Of a DNA stretch of 64,000 nucleotides, positions 45,994-57,083 are shown in pieces. How positions within the stretch are numbered: position 1 is the first letter of the stretch; each line of letters starts with the position of its first letter. The notes under the pieces are model-generated. The model was not told the DNA's origin and made no database searches. It worked only from the letters and a program-made list of their open reading frames with translations. Made by a program: the position numbers and the translations under genes. This DNA is from Hawksworthiomyces lignivorus. Taxonomy: Eukaryota; Ascomycota; Sordariomycetes; Ophiostomatales; Ophiostomataceae. Location: assembly GCA_002917075.1 (NCBI GenBank), contig NTMA01000003.1, positions 496,001 through 560,000 on the forward strand, in the 5' to 3' direction.

Positions 45994-48383
45994 TCAAGAA
46001 AGCAAGAACGTCTGTAGCTCCACGCCCATCGCCCGTAGCGCCTCGGGAAGCATCCTCGGATCCGAGTCCAAGGTCTCCCCGGTCTCCACGTTGACAAATC
46101 TGGCCACGAAATCCGGACCCCCAGGATTTCTCTCGATCGGCAGGGCCTCCCAAGGGTGAGCCAGGGCTGGAAGCCTGGGATCATCTGGAGTGATGGTGGT
46201 GGTGGTGAGGAAGTCGTCATCAGGCCCACCATCTTCGTCATTACCATCGTGGCGACGCGGACGATGCCGGTACTGATGCTCCACGCCACCGAAGCTGAAG
46301 TTTGAGATGACGACGTCCCATCCGTCTGGCAAGGGGCCGAGGATGCCCGAGGCGTCGTCCATGCCATGTATGTAGCACTCCCCCACCACCAGATACCGGC
46401 CCGTGCCGACGCCATCTTCTCGCAGCATCATCGAGGAAGTGCACCCGAGAATCGCACATATGATGTCTCCTAAGATGTTTGGACTTTTTGTCAGTTTCTG
46501 ATTTTTAAAAATGTATTATCATTGTTTTGCTCACCCGATTTGGCACACGGTGGGCCGAGGCCGAAATGGCCATCCTCAGTGGTCACAAAGGTCCTCGATT
46601 TGACGAGCTTGGCCGCCTCGAACATTGTGACGCTAAGGTTTTCGTCCCCTATTACTTTTTGCTGCTGCTGCTGCTGCTTCCCGGAGTCTACTGGACAGCG
46701 GACCTTGGTCAGGTAGTCTTGTCGCCAAACCTCCAGGCTGTCCATCACCCCGACCCCGACGGGGTATCTTTCGGATAGGTACCCCACGGCAAGGGTGGAG
46801 AGGAACGCATCTAGGAGAGATCCCCCGGCGACGTAGTCCTTCTTCTCAAGCAGGTCATCGGGCTCCCACGACCTTATGTGTCGCAGCGCCTCGAGTTCAG
46901 TGTCAGGGGCGGCCGGGGCGACAGCCTGCACGGTTGCGAACTTGCGGCCGGTGACCCGGAGCCTATTCGGAGGCTCAACAACCGCACACGCCCGCGACAG
47001 CCCACTTGAGAACACATGGTGGCGGAGTTGCGCCGTTTTTCGAAGCGTGGACCAGTCCGGGACCCAAGTAGGCAAACCGTCAATGATGATGCCGGCCCCC
47101 GCCCCATCCTGGTGATCACGATCACGCAGTAGCTCGCACTGCCGCAGCAACTGGAGGCGCTCGTCCCGCTTCAACAGCTTCGTAAACACATCGGTGTAGA
47201 CCTGCGCCACGGGAAGGCTGTATTTGGGAGAGACCAGACGTGCAAAACTATGCTCGACGATGCCCAAGACGCCATATATCTTGTCCCAGGGGCTGAAGCA
47301 CTTTCTCTGGCGGATAAGCCCCAGAACGGTCTCGACCGGTATGCCTGGACGGCGGCGACCCGACAAGCGGAGGAGGGGCTCGAGGTAGTTGGGCCGGTCG
47401 CCCAGCATCGAACGGAGGTCCTCCTTGTCTGACAGGCACGGCACGGCGCGTCTAAACTCGTAGAGCGACATTTGGTGACTGCAGCCGCCACACTGGATGA
47501 TCGAAGTATTGGAGTCGGCCAGCAGTATCTCCTGCACGATCCACAGACGCTCAAAGTACTCCCGGCTCAGGAGGCGTCTGATCGACTCGCACACGGCCTG
47601 CGAGTACGGCAGGGGCTCAGCCGGGTGAAACCATCGCTTCTCTGTGGCGTCCGGTGATCGGTAGCGGAAGCCCTGCAGGTCGATTTGGACTTGGCGGCCG
47701 AGATGGGCCAGTGTTGACAGTGCCAGCTCGCTGTCGTCGGTTTCGGGTCCGAGCCAGATGATCACACGCTGAGCTAGGGTGTAGATGGCGGCCATGCGGG
47801 GGATCTGGGACTCCTTCTCTGCACTATCGTAGGCTTGGTTGATGCAGATGGCGTCGACCCACAGCGTCCTCTCCTGGCCGACTAGCCTGAGGCTCCGGAG
47901 GGCGACGGCTAGGTTTTGGGTGATTGGAAGCTCGCCCGAGGAATCAACGACGTTCACAGCCGGATCATGGGCCTCGACAAAAGCCACATCCGGGTCGTCT
48001 TGGGAGCCCCAGACGTAGGAGAGAGCTTCGTACCGGGGGGGAGGAGGAGGAGCAGTAGCAGCAGCAGCAGCAGCAACTGGAGGCGTGGCGCCGTCGTCCT
48101 GCATCGTGGATGGGTGAGTCCAAGTTGTCTCTTCGGATTCTTCATTCTCAAAGATGAAGGGACCCTCTGGCGTTTTGCCGCAAACCCAACCCGGCGGGAG
48201 GGTGTCTTGCATCTGGGCCGTCGCATCTTCGGTTTCTTCTTCCTGAGGCTCTGGAATCGAATCTGGCAGGAAGACCGGCCAAAGGCGCAACTTTAAATCG
48301 TCTGTTGGTGAACCGGGGAGAAGAGACAGCAGCCTGATCTCCTCTTTGGGGTTGTTTAGGGGCTGGTATTCGTACTTCTTCAT
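45994..48383 (-). CDS. HET-domain protein with embedded WW domain
   Basis: Exons 48383-46535 and 46469-45994, joined across a 65-bp GTGAGC...TTAG intron, give 774 aa. The N-terminus (YEYQPLN..EEIRLLSLLPG) is that of HET-6-type proteins. Residues 62-91 form a WW domain (LPPGW...TWTHP; W66, W88), followed by an Ala/Pro-rich linker (about 100-117) and then the HET core: YEALSYVWGS (118-127), LWVDAICINQ (about 170-179) and RLWIVQEI (about 290-297). Near the C-terminus is a poly-Gln run (QQQQQQ), then a conserved 'GHFGLGPP' segment. The WW sits inside the N-terminal part of the HET region, before the first core strand. WW domains bind Pro-rich ligands, so it could recruit a partner that triggers the HET domain. 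I prefer the start at 48383; an in-frame extension to 48476 exists. Confidence 0.88.
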
Positions 48384-49237
48384 GGCTGCTCGAGTAGGGA
48401 GGGGGACACGCGGAAAGGTGCAGGCAAATGGACAAGAAAGTACCCTAGGTACACCAAGGCAGTAAGAGAGGTGCAAAGTGAAGCCTCCAAAGAGTACATC
48501 GCAAGGAAAGATGGGTTGTTTTGGATGAATGGATGAAGAATGCCGTAAATTCTGCCCAGGCGACTTTTTGCCAACCTACCCCCAGTTGGTCAAAAAGTGA
48601 GCAGCAGGCAACTATTATATCACCAACATATTCCCGGGTATGAGTATCCCTTTGCCGACGCGTTCAATAGGTAAATGGAGGCAATGCAACCCAAATATGC
48701 ATTATTCTTACTACAGCGTTCAACATTGATAGGGCGGATGCGGTTGAAGCGTTGCCGTGAGTAATTGATTGGCTAAATTTGAGCGTTGCTGCATGTCGGC
48801 GACAAATAGATACCAGGCTTGGATGGGAGTGGGAGGGCGCTTTCAAAAAACAACCATTTTGGAATTTATTCTTGGCTATTCCTCCACTGAAAAACTTTCG
48901 TTTCTCGTGCTGTTGATTGCAATTGCAGCAGACAAACTTGGGAATAATGGACTCATGTATAATTATTTGGTATCTACACTTTAATGTCACGCAAAAACAA
49001 TTCTTGTGGCCAATAGTCTATCCAGACCTGGATGAAAGTGAGCGCTATTGACACCAAAGGTTACTGTAGGTGGTCGATATATTTAAGCATCTGGGAGGGT
49101 AGAGATCTATGCTTTTCATAGGTGTTGGTTTCTCCCTCTACACTCTACAGGGATGCCTGAAGCGGTGGAAGAGTCACTGCACCGCGCTTGAGGAGTTCTA
49201 CACCGAACATTAGCATGGAGGCAGAGTTTTGAGTAAT
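48384..49237. other. Intergenic
   Basis: Promoter side of the WW-HET gene. Short frames at 48664-48990 look non-coding. It ends at the LTR-like repeat. Confidence 0.45.
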
Positions 49238-49410
49238 TGTCAAGCCAGTTTGAGTAGAGCCATTGATTAGGAGAGGCCAAAAGAGATATCCTAGAGGGAG
49301 GCAGGGCGAGGAGCCCTCTCTATATAGTGCTATATACAGTGTATCACCACGGTATGATAGGCATACAGTATCAGCCTACAGGCATGGTATTATATAAGCA
49401 CTGCTCAACA
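49238..49410 (+). mobile_element. LTR-like element, direct copy
   Basis: A 173-bp copy of the TGTCAAG...CTCAACA element, differing from the 8220 copy mainly by a 6-bp deletion. Flanks are GTAAT on the left and GATAT on the right, so no clean target duplication. It faces the inverted copy at 50521. Confidence 0.7.
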
Positions 49411-49683
49411 GATATTACACGCAGCGCAGCTGTTAAGATAGCCGACACAGCATCCTCGAGAGCGGAGAATCACTTTCGTCTAATCCCTCTCGCTCCCTCT
49501 TTCCAAACACCGAACGGCAGCTTTCCGCAAAGTATGCGATGTCGTGGTGCTGTGAGCAATGGTAGCGATGGCGCAGCTGCGCGGCGTCACGCCAACTCGA
49601 TCGCTGAGGCTTGCCACGAGATCCTAACCGTCGACGTACAACGTCTTTGCAAAGATGTCAAAAGCGGGTAAGGCGGAGGAGGG

Positions 49684-50526
49684 ATGGAAGATGTGCGGGC
49701 GTCCGACGGCAAGCACGGCTCTACCCCTCTGCCTTGCCGGGACGCCGTGGGCGAAGGTGCCGGCAATGATGAAGGGCAAACACGTCAGGCCAAGCCCAGG
49801 AGAAGTCGAAGGAAGACAGTGCCACGCCGCAGGATCACAGGCCTAGCCGAAGACAAAGACGATGATAGAGCAGAGGCCGGCAGCAAGAGGTCTCAAACCC
49901 GTCTGGGCCGCCGCCGCCGTCACAGCAGTATAGAAGCAGAGGACAGCGACATGTACCAGCCTTCTGAAGGTAGTAAAAGGGAGCAAGACGATGGCGACGA
50001 TGATATTCCATTACCACCACCACGCAAGCGGCATAGGACCGCTACCGGACGGCCAATTGACTCTGTCGGTGATGCCTCTGGACTACAAGAAGTTCACATA
50101 TCAGATCGCGCCCGAAAGCACTCACGCCACAATATCCCTAGTCCGCCATACTCTCAAAGCTCTGACAGTTCCGATAACGAGACTCTCCAGGCCACCTTCC
50201 AGGAGTGGCCGCTCGGCGATGCAGTTCTGAAACGCGCGGTGGTAAATGGTAAAGCCACATTCCAGGTGCAGTTCACCTGGGACTCTTGCGTGAATCGCGA
50301 ACACAAAGCCCATACAGCCAGGGGCCGGCGGTCCAACACGCTAATCAAAAGCCACCTTCCCACGGGGCGGCGAATGGGAATAAGGACTGCCTAGACACCG
50401 CAGGAGGAAACCCTTGTTATCGAACTAAAAGAACAGGGATATGAGTGGAATACTATCTACCAACATTTAAAGGAGCGTTTCCAGAGACAGACAGACGTGT
50501 GGGGAGTCTACAGGTGCGATTGTTGA
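49684..50526 (+). pseudogene. SANT/Myb-like domain gene, nonsense codon and repeat-truncated
   Basis: The frame from ATG 49684 encodes a basic, Arg/Lys/Ser-rich, disordered N-terminus with nuclear-localisation-like RKRHR, then a conserved 'ATFQVQFTWDSC' segment, and meets TAG at 50392-50394. The same frame continues into the first part of a SANT/Myb-like helix-turn-helix (LVIELKEQGYEWNTIYQHL) before running into the inverted LTR-like element, whose first bases supply TGT TGA (stop 50524-50526). Related fungal proteins continue with 'GRS.G.LQV.Y..KLK', missing here. So the gene has lost both frame continuity and its 3' end. A real start could be further upstream (49655 lies in another frame). 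Confidence 0.65.
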
Positions 50527-50699
50527 GTAGTGCTTACATAATACCATGCCTGTAGGTTGATACAGTATGCCTATCACTTGAATACCGTGGTGATACACTG
50601 TATATAGCACTATATAGAGGGGGCTCCTCGCCCTGCCTCCCTCTAGGATATCTCTTTTGGCCTCTCCTAATCAATGGCTCTACTTAAACTGGCTTGACA
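50521..50699 (-). mobile_element. LTR-like element, inverted copy
   Basis: A full-length 179-bp copy in reverse orientation (TGTTGAG...CTTGACA on the + strand), nearly identical to the 8220 copy. It cuts the SANT-type reading frame. Flanks are GCGAT and GATAT, sharing only GAT. With the copy at 49238 it forms a 1.46-kb inverted-repeat unit. Confidence 0.75.
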
Positions 50700-51233
50700 G
50701 ATATTGTACTAAGTTGAAAAAAGGACGATAGAGCATTAACAGCCATTGGTGGGAATAAGTTGAGCCGCCGCCGTATCAGCTGTAACTGGAACCATTTGCT
50801 TTAGCGGTCGCCCAAGAAATGTATGTTTTTCGTCGTTTCTAGTCATACTGTGAAGCCACTGCTGGTGCCAAATGAAATAGCCTTTATTACAAGTATTATC
50901 TAATTATCCAAATTCTGACTGTAGGTTGGTTGACTTTACTGTATCGCGAAAGATCTCATCGCCGGCAAAGTATACGTACTGGAACAGGCCTATCAAAAGC
51001 GTGCGATCCAAATGGTAGTTATATGCCATCTTGTCCCTAGCCACACCAGTTACAAGGTAAGCCTTGGTGTTCCAACATCGCTTATGGTTTGCGCAGCAGG
51101 TGTACTGCCGCATTACAATGCAGATGCTGTTTATAAAGCGTACGGCTATTGATTCACACAAGCACTTGGCTAACTTTTGTTAGGATATCCTGATATAAAG
51201 TCTTTGCCACTTGCAAGATATTGTACAAGAGTC
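50700..51233. other. Intergenic
   Basis: Between the inverted LTR-like copy and the Nudix gene. A minus-strand 85-codon frame (50904-51161) is unrecognised and probably chance. Contains the Nudix promoter. Confidence 0.4.
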
Positions 51234-51713
51234 ATGTGGAAATACACTCTTGGATTTATACAATGCCCGGAGACGGGTCAGGTGTTGCTCCTTAACCGAC
51301 AAAAGGCTCCCTGGATGGGCCGCTGGAATGGCGTCGGTGGTAAGTTGGAACCAGGAGAGACGGCACTGCAGTGCATCCAGCGCGAAACGCAGGAAGAAAC
51401 CGGCATGTCGATGTTCAACTACGTTAGTCGAGGAGTGTTAAGATGGTTCGTCGACGGCGAGGACCACAACGGTGTTTATTTGTTCACAGCTACCGTTAGC
51501 CGAGAGCAAGTTGATGAGTATACAACTCCTCGTGTGTACAGCCATGAGGGAATCCTCGACTGGAAGAAGACGGACTGGATCCTACATAAGGACAACACAG
51601 GTGTGGTTGATAATATTAAGATCATTTTCGACACCCTATTCTCAGGACGAGAGTCGGATGTGTATATTGCGACATATGCGAGCGGTACGTTAGTATCATG
51701 TACACGACAATAG
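51234..51713 (+). CDS. Nudix hydrolase, MutT/MTH1-like
   Basis: Single exon, 159 aa, starting at ATG 51234; the frame extends upstream without another ATG. The Nudix box GX5EX7REX2EEXG is complete at residues 36-57 (G36, E42, R50, E51, E54, E55, G57), preceded by WNGVGGKLEPGET, very like the MTH1 8-oxo-dGTP diphosphatase. Residues around 27-31 (WMGRW) also fit the nucleotide-pocket region. It likely hydrolyses oxidised purine nucleotides or a related nucleoside diphosphate derivative in the cytosol. Intact. Confidence 0.9.
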   Translation: MWKYTLGFIQCPETGQVLLLNRQKAPWMGRWNGVGGKLEPGETALQCIQRETQEETGMSMFNYVSRGVLRWFVDGEDHNGVYLFTATVSREQVDEYTTPRVYSHEGILDWKKTDWILHKDNTGVVDNIKIIFDTLFSGRESDVYIATYASGTLVSCTRQ

Positions 51714-52123
51714 ATAATAATAGATTAACTTTTTTTTTTTTTTTTTTTGAAAACTCTGATGTTAAAGTGAATTAAGGCTGCCAGATCTCTGCCAACTTTA
51801 TAAGAGAGGGAATATACGTCTAGCTATACGTGTCGGCAATAGTTTCGTCGTACTATACTTAGTTGTCCGAAAGCTGCCTGAAAAGTCCACATAGCTTTAA
51901 AGACGCTCCATTGTGATTTCCCACTTTTTATGACTGTTCGAATACAAAATAAGCACTGCTCAATAGTTTGCGCTCCACTCCAACATGAAGTCGGGCTGGG
52001 TTCAATCCTATTAATTGAGTGGGCCGCGCTGGGTCTGTTCGTAACATTTAGTCAAAACAAAAAAGAATAATACTAGGGTCGTATAAAGCTATACTTAGGA
52101 GTAACTCTTATACAGTTACAAAT
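51714..52123. other. Intergenic
   Basis: Convergent 3' flanks. A 19-T run lies at 51731-51749. Nothing else seen. Confidence 0.5.
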
Positions 52124-53272
52124 TTAATCCGTTTTTACATATGAATATATAGCCAAAAGCGTCTGTACCCATAATATCTTAACGGCGTGGTCCTTAAAGT
52201 TTTGGTGTATAAAGAGCCGCGAATATCCACCCTGGAGTCGTCTACTCATTGATAGATTTCGATTGTTCCACAATGCCATGCCTTCCTCGTAGCCGATGCC
52301 GGCTGTATCGTCCCAGTTCATCCCGAGGGAATACTGGGCTGAGAATTGTTCGATGAGTGGTCGGAACAGTGCGTCGTTCCAGTGGTCAGATAAGCTAGTG
52401 ATTTTCTCGAGGAGATCGTCCAAATCCCTAAGGAATCCAGGAGCATCTTGCTGTAAGGCTGCGTCGACGTTCGACGCCATTACCTGGCCAAGCTTACATC
52501 GGTGTGCGCGGCCTATCGCGTTAGCACCTACTAAATTACGCTGGAACGCCTTGTCAACCTCCTCCCGGAGCCGTCTGAACGAGTTCTCTTCCCCTTCGCC
52601 GTAGATAAGCGGCATGTGAATGCCGAAGATACCCAGTAGCGAGTAGGCCTTGTCCTCTTTGCGAAGCGTGTGCCGCTTCTCCATCCATGCGAACCGCTCG
52701 GCGACACTGAAACCGGAGAGAGGGCTGCCTCGAAGCGCTTCAACGGGAATTCCGGTTATTTCGAGAATCTCATATTCCAGTGAGCACTTGTCCCCAATGC
52801 ATATGCCCTCCTTAGAAAAGAACTCGACGGACTGCGGAGCGATAAGTTCCTGAAGAGTCCATCCTCGAGTAAACCATCTACTCTTCCGGAAAGCTGCTTC
52901 CCAGCTGGATTTGTCGCCAGCTTCCAAGGTTGGAGTCGAGACGTCGGCGAGATAGACGTAACATTTAGCCGCATTCTGATACCAGCGAAACATGGAATTG
53001 ATTGCCTCCTGAAGCTCGCTGCTGTCGGCTCTATTGATGCAACAGGTGTCTATCCAAAAGAATCGCAGGCCGTGACGCCACGCTTGATCGCCACAGAACT
53101 GGATCTTGCGGTATCCAAAGTTTTTCTTGCCTGTGCCGTCCATCAGGGCTTGGAAGCCCACCTCTTCGGGGCCCCAAGTGTGCGAAAGAATCGCGTATGC
53201 ATGAGCTTTATGGTCAAAATAGTCATCAGTCAGACTAATATCGCCGTGGCTCATTCGTTCTAGGAGGCGCAT
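52124..53272 (-). CDS. Short HET-domain protein (HET-D/E-type)
   Basis: Single exon, 382 aa. HET blocks: YAILSHTWGPEEV (about 26-38), WIDTCCINRADSSELQEAIN (about 73-92), RWFTRGWTLQELIAP (about 133-147) and AYSLLGIFGIHMPLIYGEGE (about 207-226). The C-terminal 145 residues differ from the HET gene at 39114 and contain no repeats, so this is a minimal HET protein. It is on the opposite strand and not a recent duplicate. Role inferred as for other HET proteins, an inducible cell-death effector. Confidence 0.9.
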   Translation of the reverse strand: MRLLERMSHGDISLTDDYFDHKAHAYAILSHTWGPEEVGFQALMDGTGKKNFGYRKIQFCGDQAWRHGLRFFWIDTCCINRADSSELQEAINSMFRWYQNAAKCYVYLADVSTPTLEAGDKSSWEAAFRKSRWFTRGWTLQELIAPQSVEFFSKEGICIGDKCSLEYEILEITGIPVEALRGSPLSGFSVAERFAWMEKRHTLRKEDKAYSLLGIFGIHMPLIYGEGEENSFRRLREEVDKAFQRNLVGANAIGRAHRCKLGQVMASNVDAALQQDAPGFLRDLDDLLEKITSLSDHWNDALFRPLIEQFSAQYSLGMNWDDTAGIGYEEGMALWNNRNLSMSRRLQGGYSRLFIHQNFKDHAVKILWVQTLLAIYSYVKTD

Positions 53273-54187
53273 TTTCCTCTACAGCGAATGGCGTGTTTTC
53301 GGTGTTGTTGGCGGTTTCTCTTCTCCAAACTAGCAGTGGGGCTGGGTTTGGCCTGAGGGCTGCCTGCGAAGCCTCATGTTTGTTACGAAATAAGACCAAC
53401 AGGGCCTATTTGAGGACCACAAAGGCGGTCAACAAAGGCAGAACAAAGAACCAACCAAAGGAACCTAGGAAGAGGACCACTCAGCGTGCGAGGAAGCAAA
53501 CCTCATTCCTGCATGAGATTTTGTGTACGAAGTTGTATGAGGTTTCTAACAAACATCATACCAGATAGTTAGCATAGTTCAAGGTAACAACCAGTCGTTA
53601 CCGATTGTATGAAGAATACAACACGCTTGTCTCTTACTTGTCCCTTGTGCTTCATTTCCCTCCCCGCATACTCAGATACACACCCAAGTTCTTTCCGAGC
53701 GTAAATTTTTTATTTTTTACAAGAAAGAACTTAATAATACAGCAGTTGTAGAAGTTTTACCACTAATGATCCAAAAAGATTCCCAATCTCAGCACTACAT
53801 GCTAACATTCTCTTACCCTCATATAACGTTTAACGTTCAGTACAATTTAGGCGACCTCGAATCGCAGAGGAGCACTAAATCCACTCACGTAGTACTGAGA
53901 TATTCTTACGGCAGTCGCGAGGGTTTTACCACTACACTAATAATCTGAAAGGATCACCAATCTTAACGCTGCTGAGATTCTCTCACACTAGAGCTCATAA
54001 CACTACGCTTCAGAGGCCTTCAGGATGTATGTTTGTTACACTTATGCCTTCAGTTCGTACAAACAATAGTTTCTCACTGCAGAGGACGCCAAAAATGGTG
54101 GCATATGCCTACTGAAAATGATGGCCAGAACAGCGCAACTGCCTTTAACCTGTAAATTTGATCACCGATACAACCCAGGAGCGACCT
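53273..54187. other. Intergenic with repeat
   Basis: Promoter of the short HET gene, a basic non-conserved frame at 53293-53568, and repeat family 2 copy C. No supported gene. Confidence 0.45.
54056..54156 (+). repeat. Dispersed short repeat, family 2, copy C
   Basis: It shares CTCACTGCAGAGG, CGCCAAAAATGGTGGC and GCCTACTGAAAATGATGGCC followed by AGAACAGCGC with copies A and B. Confidence 0.55.
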
Positions 54188-55862
54188 CTACTCTACTGTA
54201 AAGTTATCCATCATCACAGCTTGTCTTTCCGCTGCGGCGGATGGCTTATTGCCCACTGCAAATACACCTATGACAGGGCCTACAAAATCAGGGTCTATCA
54301 ACTCCAGTGTATCCACCCTCCCTACCTGTTTCCAACCCGCCGGCGATTGTCCTTCTTCGGCCTCCCGAAACGAAAACGCTATAGACAAAGCGGTATAATC
54401 AACTTTTGTGTCAAACATGTAGTTTTTCCGATTTCTAGGCGATTGAAAGAGGCTGTCAGTGCGATGAATATTTTGTGCTCGGTTGAGCACTTCGAAGACG
54501 ATTTGCAACGAGCTGGAGTCCCAATAAACTCTCATAAATCTATGCTCGTCCTTGTAGTATGCGAGACCGACCATTATGCCCCTGCCATCACTGTCCCTTC
54601 TGGATGGTATTATAAATGAGGCAGATGCGGTGCCATTGAGTGCCCGCTGTCGTTTGCCTATGAATGAAACAGGCTCGCCGTTGCATTTGGAAATGTCGGT
54701 ATCGCTCGGCACAAGTGTAATTTTTTCGCCACTCTCGGACAATGAGAAGAACAGTGGGTGTGGGTCCCTGATATAGACAAGTTCTGCTATTGTGGGTGAG
54801 GTTAAGTCATTGGCTTGTCCGGCAGCCATCAAGGATCCTTGAACTTGGCGAGAAATTATTCTCTTCCGCGAGAAATGTAGTTTCGGCCACCCGCCCGTAG
54901 ACCACTCAACAGAAGTCTGAAATGATTCCCGTCCTAGAATGTACCTACCCTGTTGTTTGCGTACACCTAGATACACAATCCACCACTGCCCCTGGTTGTC
55001 TTGAAAGAGGTCTCCATGTCCGTTGTTTTGAACCATCGACCCCGGGCCTGCGACATCAAGAATTGGATTTTCTTCAAAGGAAGAGTACGGTCCATGAATA
55101 TGGCGGGATCGTGCCATTGTGATCCGGTGACCCTCTGCTGTACCTCCTTCGGCAGCAAGAAGGTAATACCATCCGTCTCGCTAGTAGATGTGAGGACCCT
55201 CGGGAATAATTTTGCTGAATCCATCCCATATTTTCTTTTCTGCTGATAATTTCGCTCCCGACTGTGGGTCAATCTCAAACGAACTTATGTAGACGTGTGG
55301 CAAGTCCCAGCGAGAGCCTTGCACGTACGCTCGGCCATCATCGTCGAAGAACAACTCCGGGTCGATTCCGTAAAAGTCGAAATAGACTGGATCGCTCCAA
55401 TTACCAGACCATATGTTTGTTGTTGTGATAAAGAAATTTTCCAGCTCGGTCTTTTCCTGCCCTTCGCGGTGTATCACATTTGTACACGTAATGTACGTTT
55501 TGCCATTCCAATGTCGGATAGTTGGTGCATAAAGTCCTCCTGTAGCAAGCGATCCATCTTGGACCCATCCTCTGAGCAACGAAGCCGTGTGCTAGAATTT
55601 GCTAAACTAAGCTGGTTTGGACTTGTAATGACATTTCCTTTTCTAGGTGAGTATTACAGAATAGAAGCTAGGAAAGGGGCGTGGGGCGTTGTGGCATACC
55701 GAAGAGTTTCCAGGAAACCAAGTCATTGGAGACGTAGATTGGGAGTCCAGGAAATAAGTGAAATGACGATGTGACCAAGAAAAAAGTATCACCAATTCTA
55801 GCAACAGAGGGATCCGGTGCAAAACCAGAAACAGCTGGAATTTCTCCACCTGAATGATTCAT
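54188..55862 (-). pseudogene. GH43-type glycosidase (xylosidase/arabinofuranosidase-like), disrupted
   Basis: The frame begins at 55862 without a signal peptide, suggesting an intracellular enzyme. The three GH43 catalytic carboxylates are recognisable: APDPSV (base Asp), DPELFFDDDG (pKa-modulating Asp) and EGPHIY (acid Glu), followed by a C-terminal beta-sandwich (about the last 200 residues) as in GH43 xylosidases. Immediately after EGPHIY the frame has TAG (55183-55181), where relatives usually have Lys; reading continues cleanly (RDGWYYLLAAEGG) to the stop at 54188. In addition, the intron between the first part (ending near 55690) and the second (beginning near 55590) could not be joined in frame with canonical sites. 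Two lesions point to a pseudogene, though the first may be a modelling failure. Confidence 0.7.
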
Positions 55863-57083
55863 ATTGTACCAGGTTAATTCAAGATTTTTTTCTCAGATCT
55901 AGCTGAACAGAAGTCCCAGAATATAGCGCAGAACGGCCACTCGTTCAGAAGCTTTCAGTAGCTTCGCAGTATATTGCCACGAGAGAATGATTATAAGATG
56001 GTATTTGTATTATTTATCTGCATTGGAAACGACAACTGTTGCAATCGACTCAACGTCTACGAAGTGCCCTCGGGCTAATAACAGCCGAGTGCGCGTGTCG
56101 CTTCCGCGTTGGGAGCTAGGCGAAATGGCCTCTGCGCGCGAAATTGCCTAGTAGCCTACATTTGGCCCGCCATTCCCATCCAACTAGCTCTCTAGCAGGC
56201 TGGTTTATACAGTCTGTCGTTCAATGGTCGAGGCTAAAGCGATTAATAAAGAGAAAGATTAATAACATAACTAATATCTTTGTACATACTTTAATCTTCT
56301 TCTCTTTTTTGGAGTAAGGGGACGATATGGAGATCGGAGATAGAGTTCATATCTAGTTCACATTGTTCTTCTTTTCGGGTTGCGCACGGAATGCGAAAGG
56401 CTATGCAAGGGTAATGGCAGTAACAATCGTAAGTTCCTTCAAAGATATCCAGCAATATGCTTGTTATTTCATATATATTGGATTAAAGTCATGTAAATTT
56501 TGAGTATAAATATGAGATCCTGTGTTGGTGTGACAATATCAAAATGCTCAGCTTCTTCTATCCGTCGCCGGGAATGTAATATATAAAATCAAGTCGGTGC
56601 GTGTCACAGAACCTTATAACTCGACAGATAATAAATTAACAGTGCTATTCAGGGCATGTGCTATCACATATAAGCATTTAATTAATTAAATTAATAACCT
56701 TTTGTGTTTTAGAGAATCATTTTTATGTATTATTACCCCGAATATTTTGGTGGTGTTTAATACTTGGATTTTAACCTTCTGAATCAACGCGTAATCTAAT
56801 ATCGGTGTTTGCTGTTGTACGCGTACGTACACAGCCAAGGTATGTAAAAAGTATTACTGTGTCTGTAAAGCCCTGCCGCAAGGGGATGTCCCTTATCTTA
56901 GTGTACATGTACGGGAATCGTAAGTTGCAGCCTATCGGTAATACTAAAAAGCCCGAGTGCCGAGCAATTCTTGACAGCAACATCTCCGCGATGGCGATGT
57001 CCTCATGTTCCTTTGTTATTGTACTACTTTATATTGTTATCTACGACTTCCATTTGGAGTAAGTTCTATACAGACATATTCTC
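55863..57083. other. Gene-poor, AT-rich
   Basis: AT-rich, with stop-rich frames at 56260-56760. No repeat copy recognised. The right end is the promoter of the hydrolase gene. Confidence 0.45.

Noticed and set aside
51991..52020. GGTTCAATCC as a pol III box B
   Set aside because: No box A at a suitable distance and no cloverleaf potential seen.
39114..53272. NLR-type (HET-NACHT-WD) incompatibility genes
   Set aside because: No P-loop NACHT, ankyrin, TPR or WD repeats follow any of the three HET domains.
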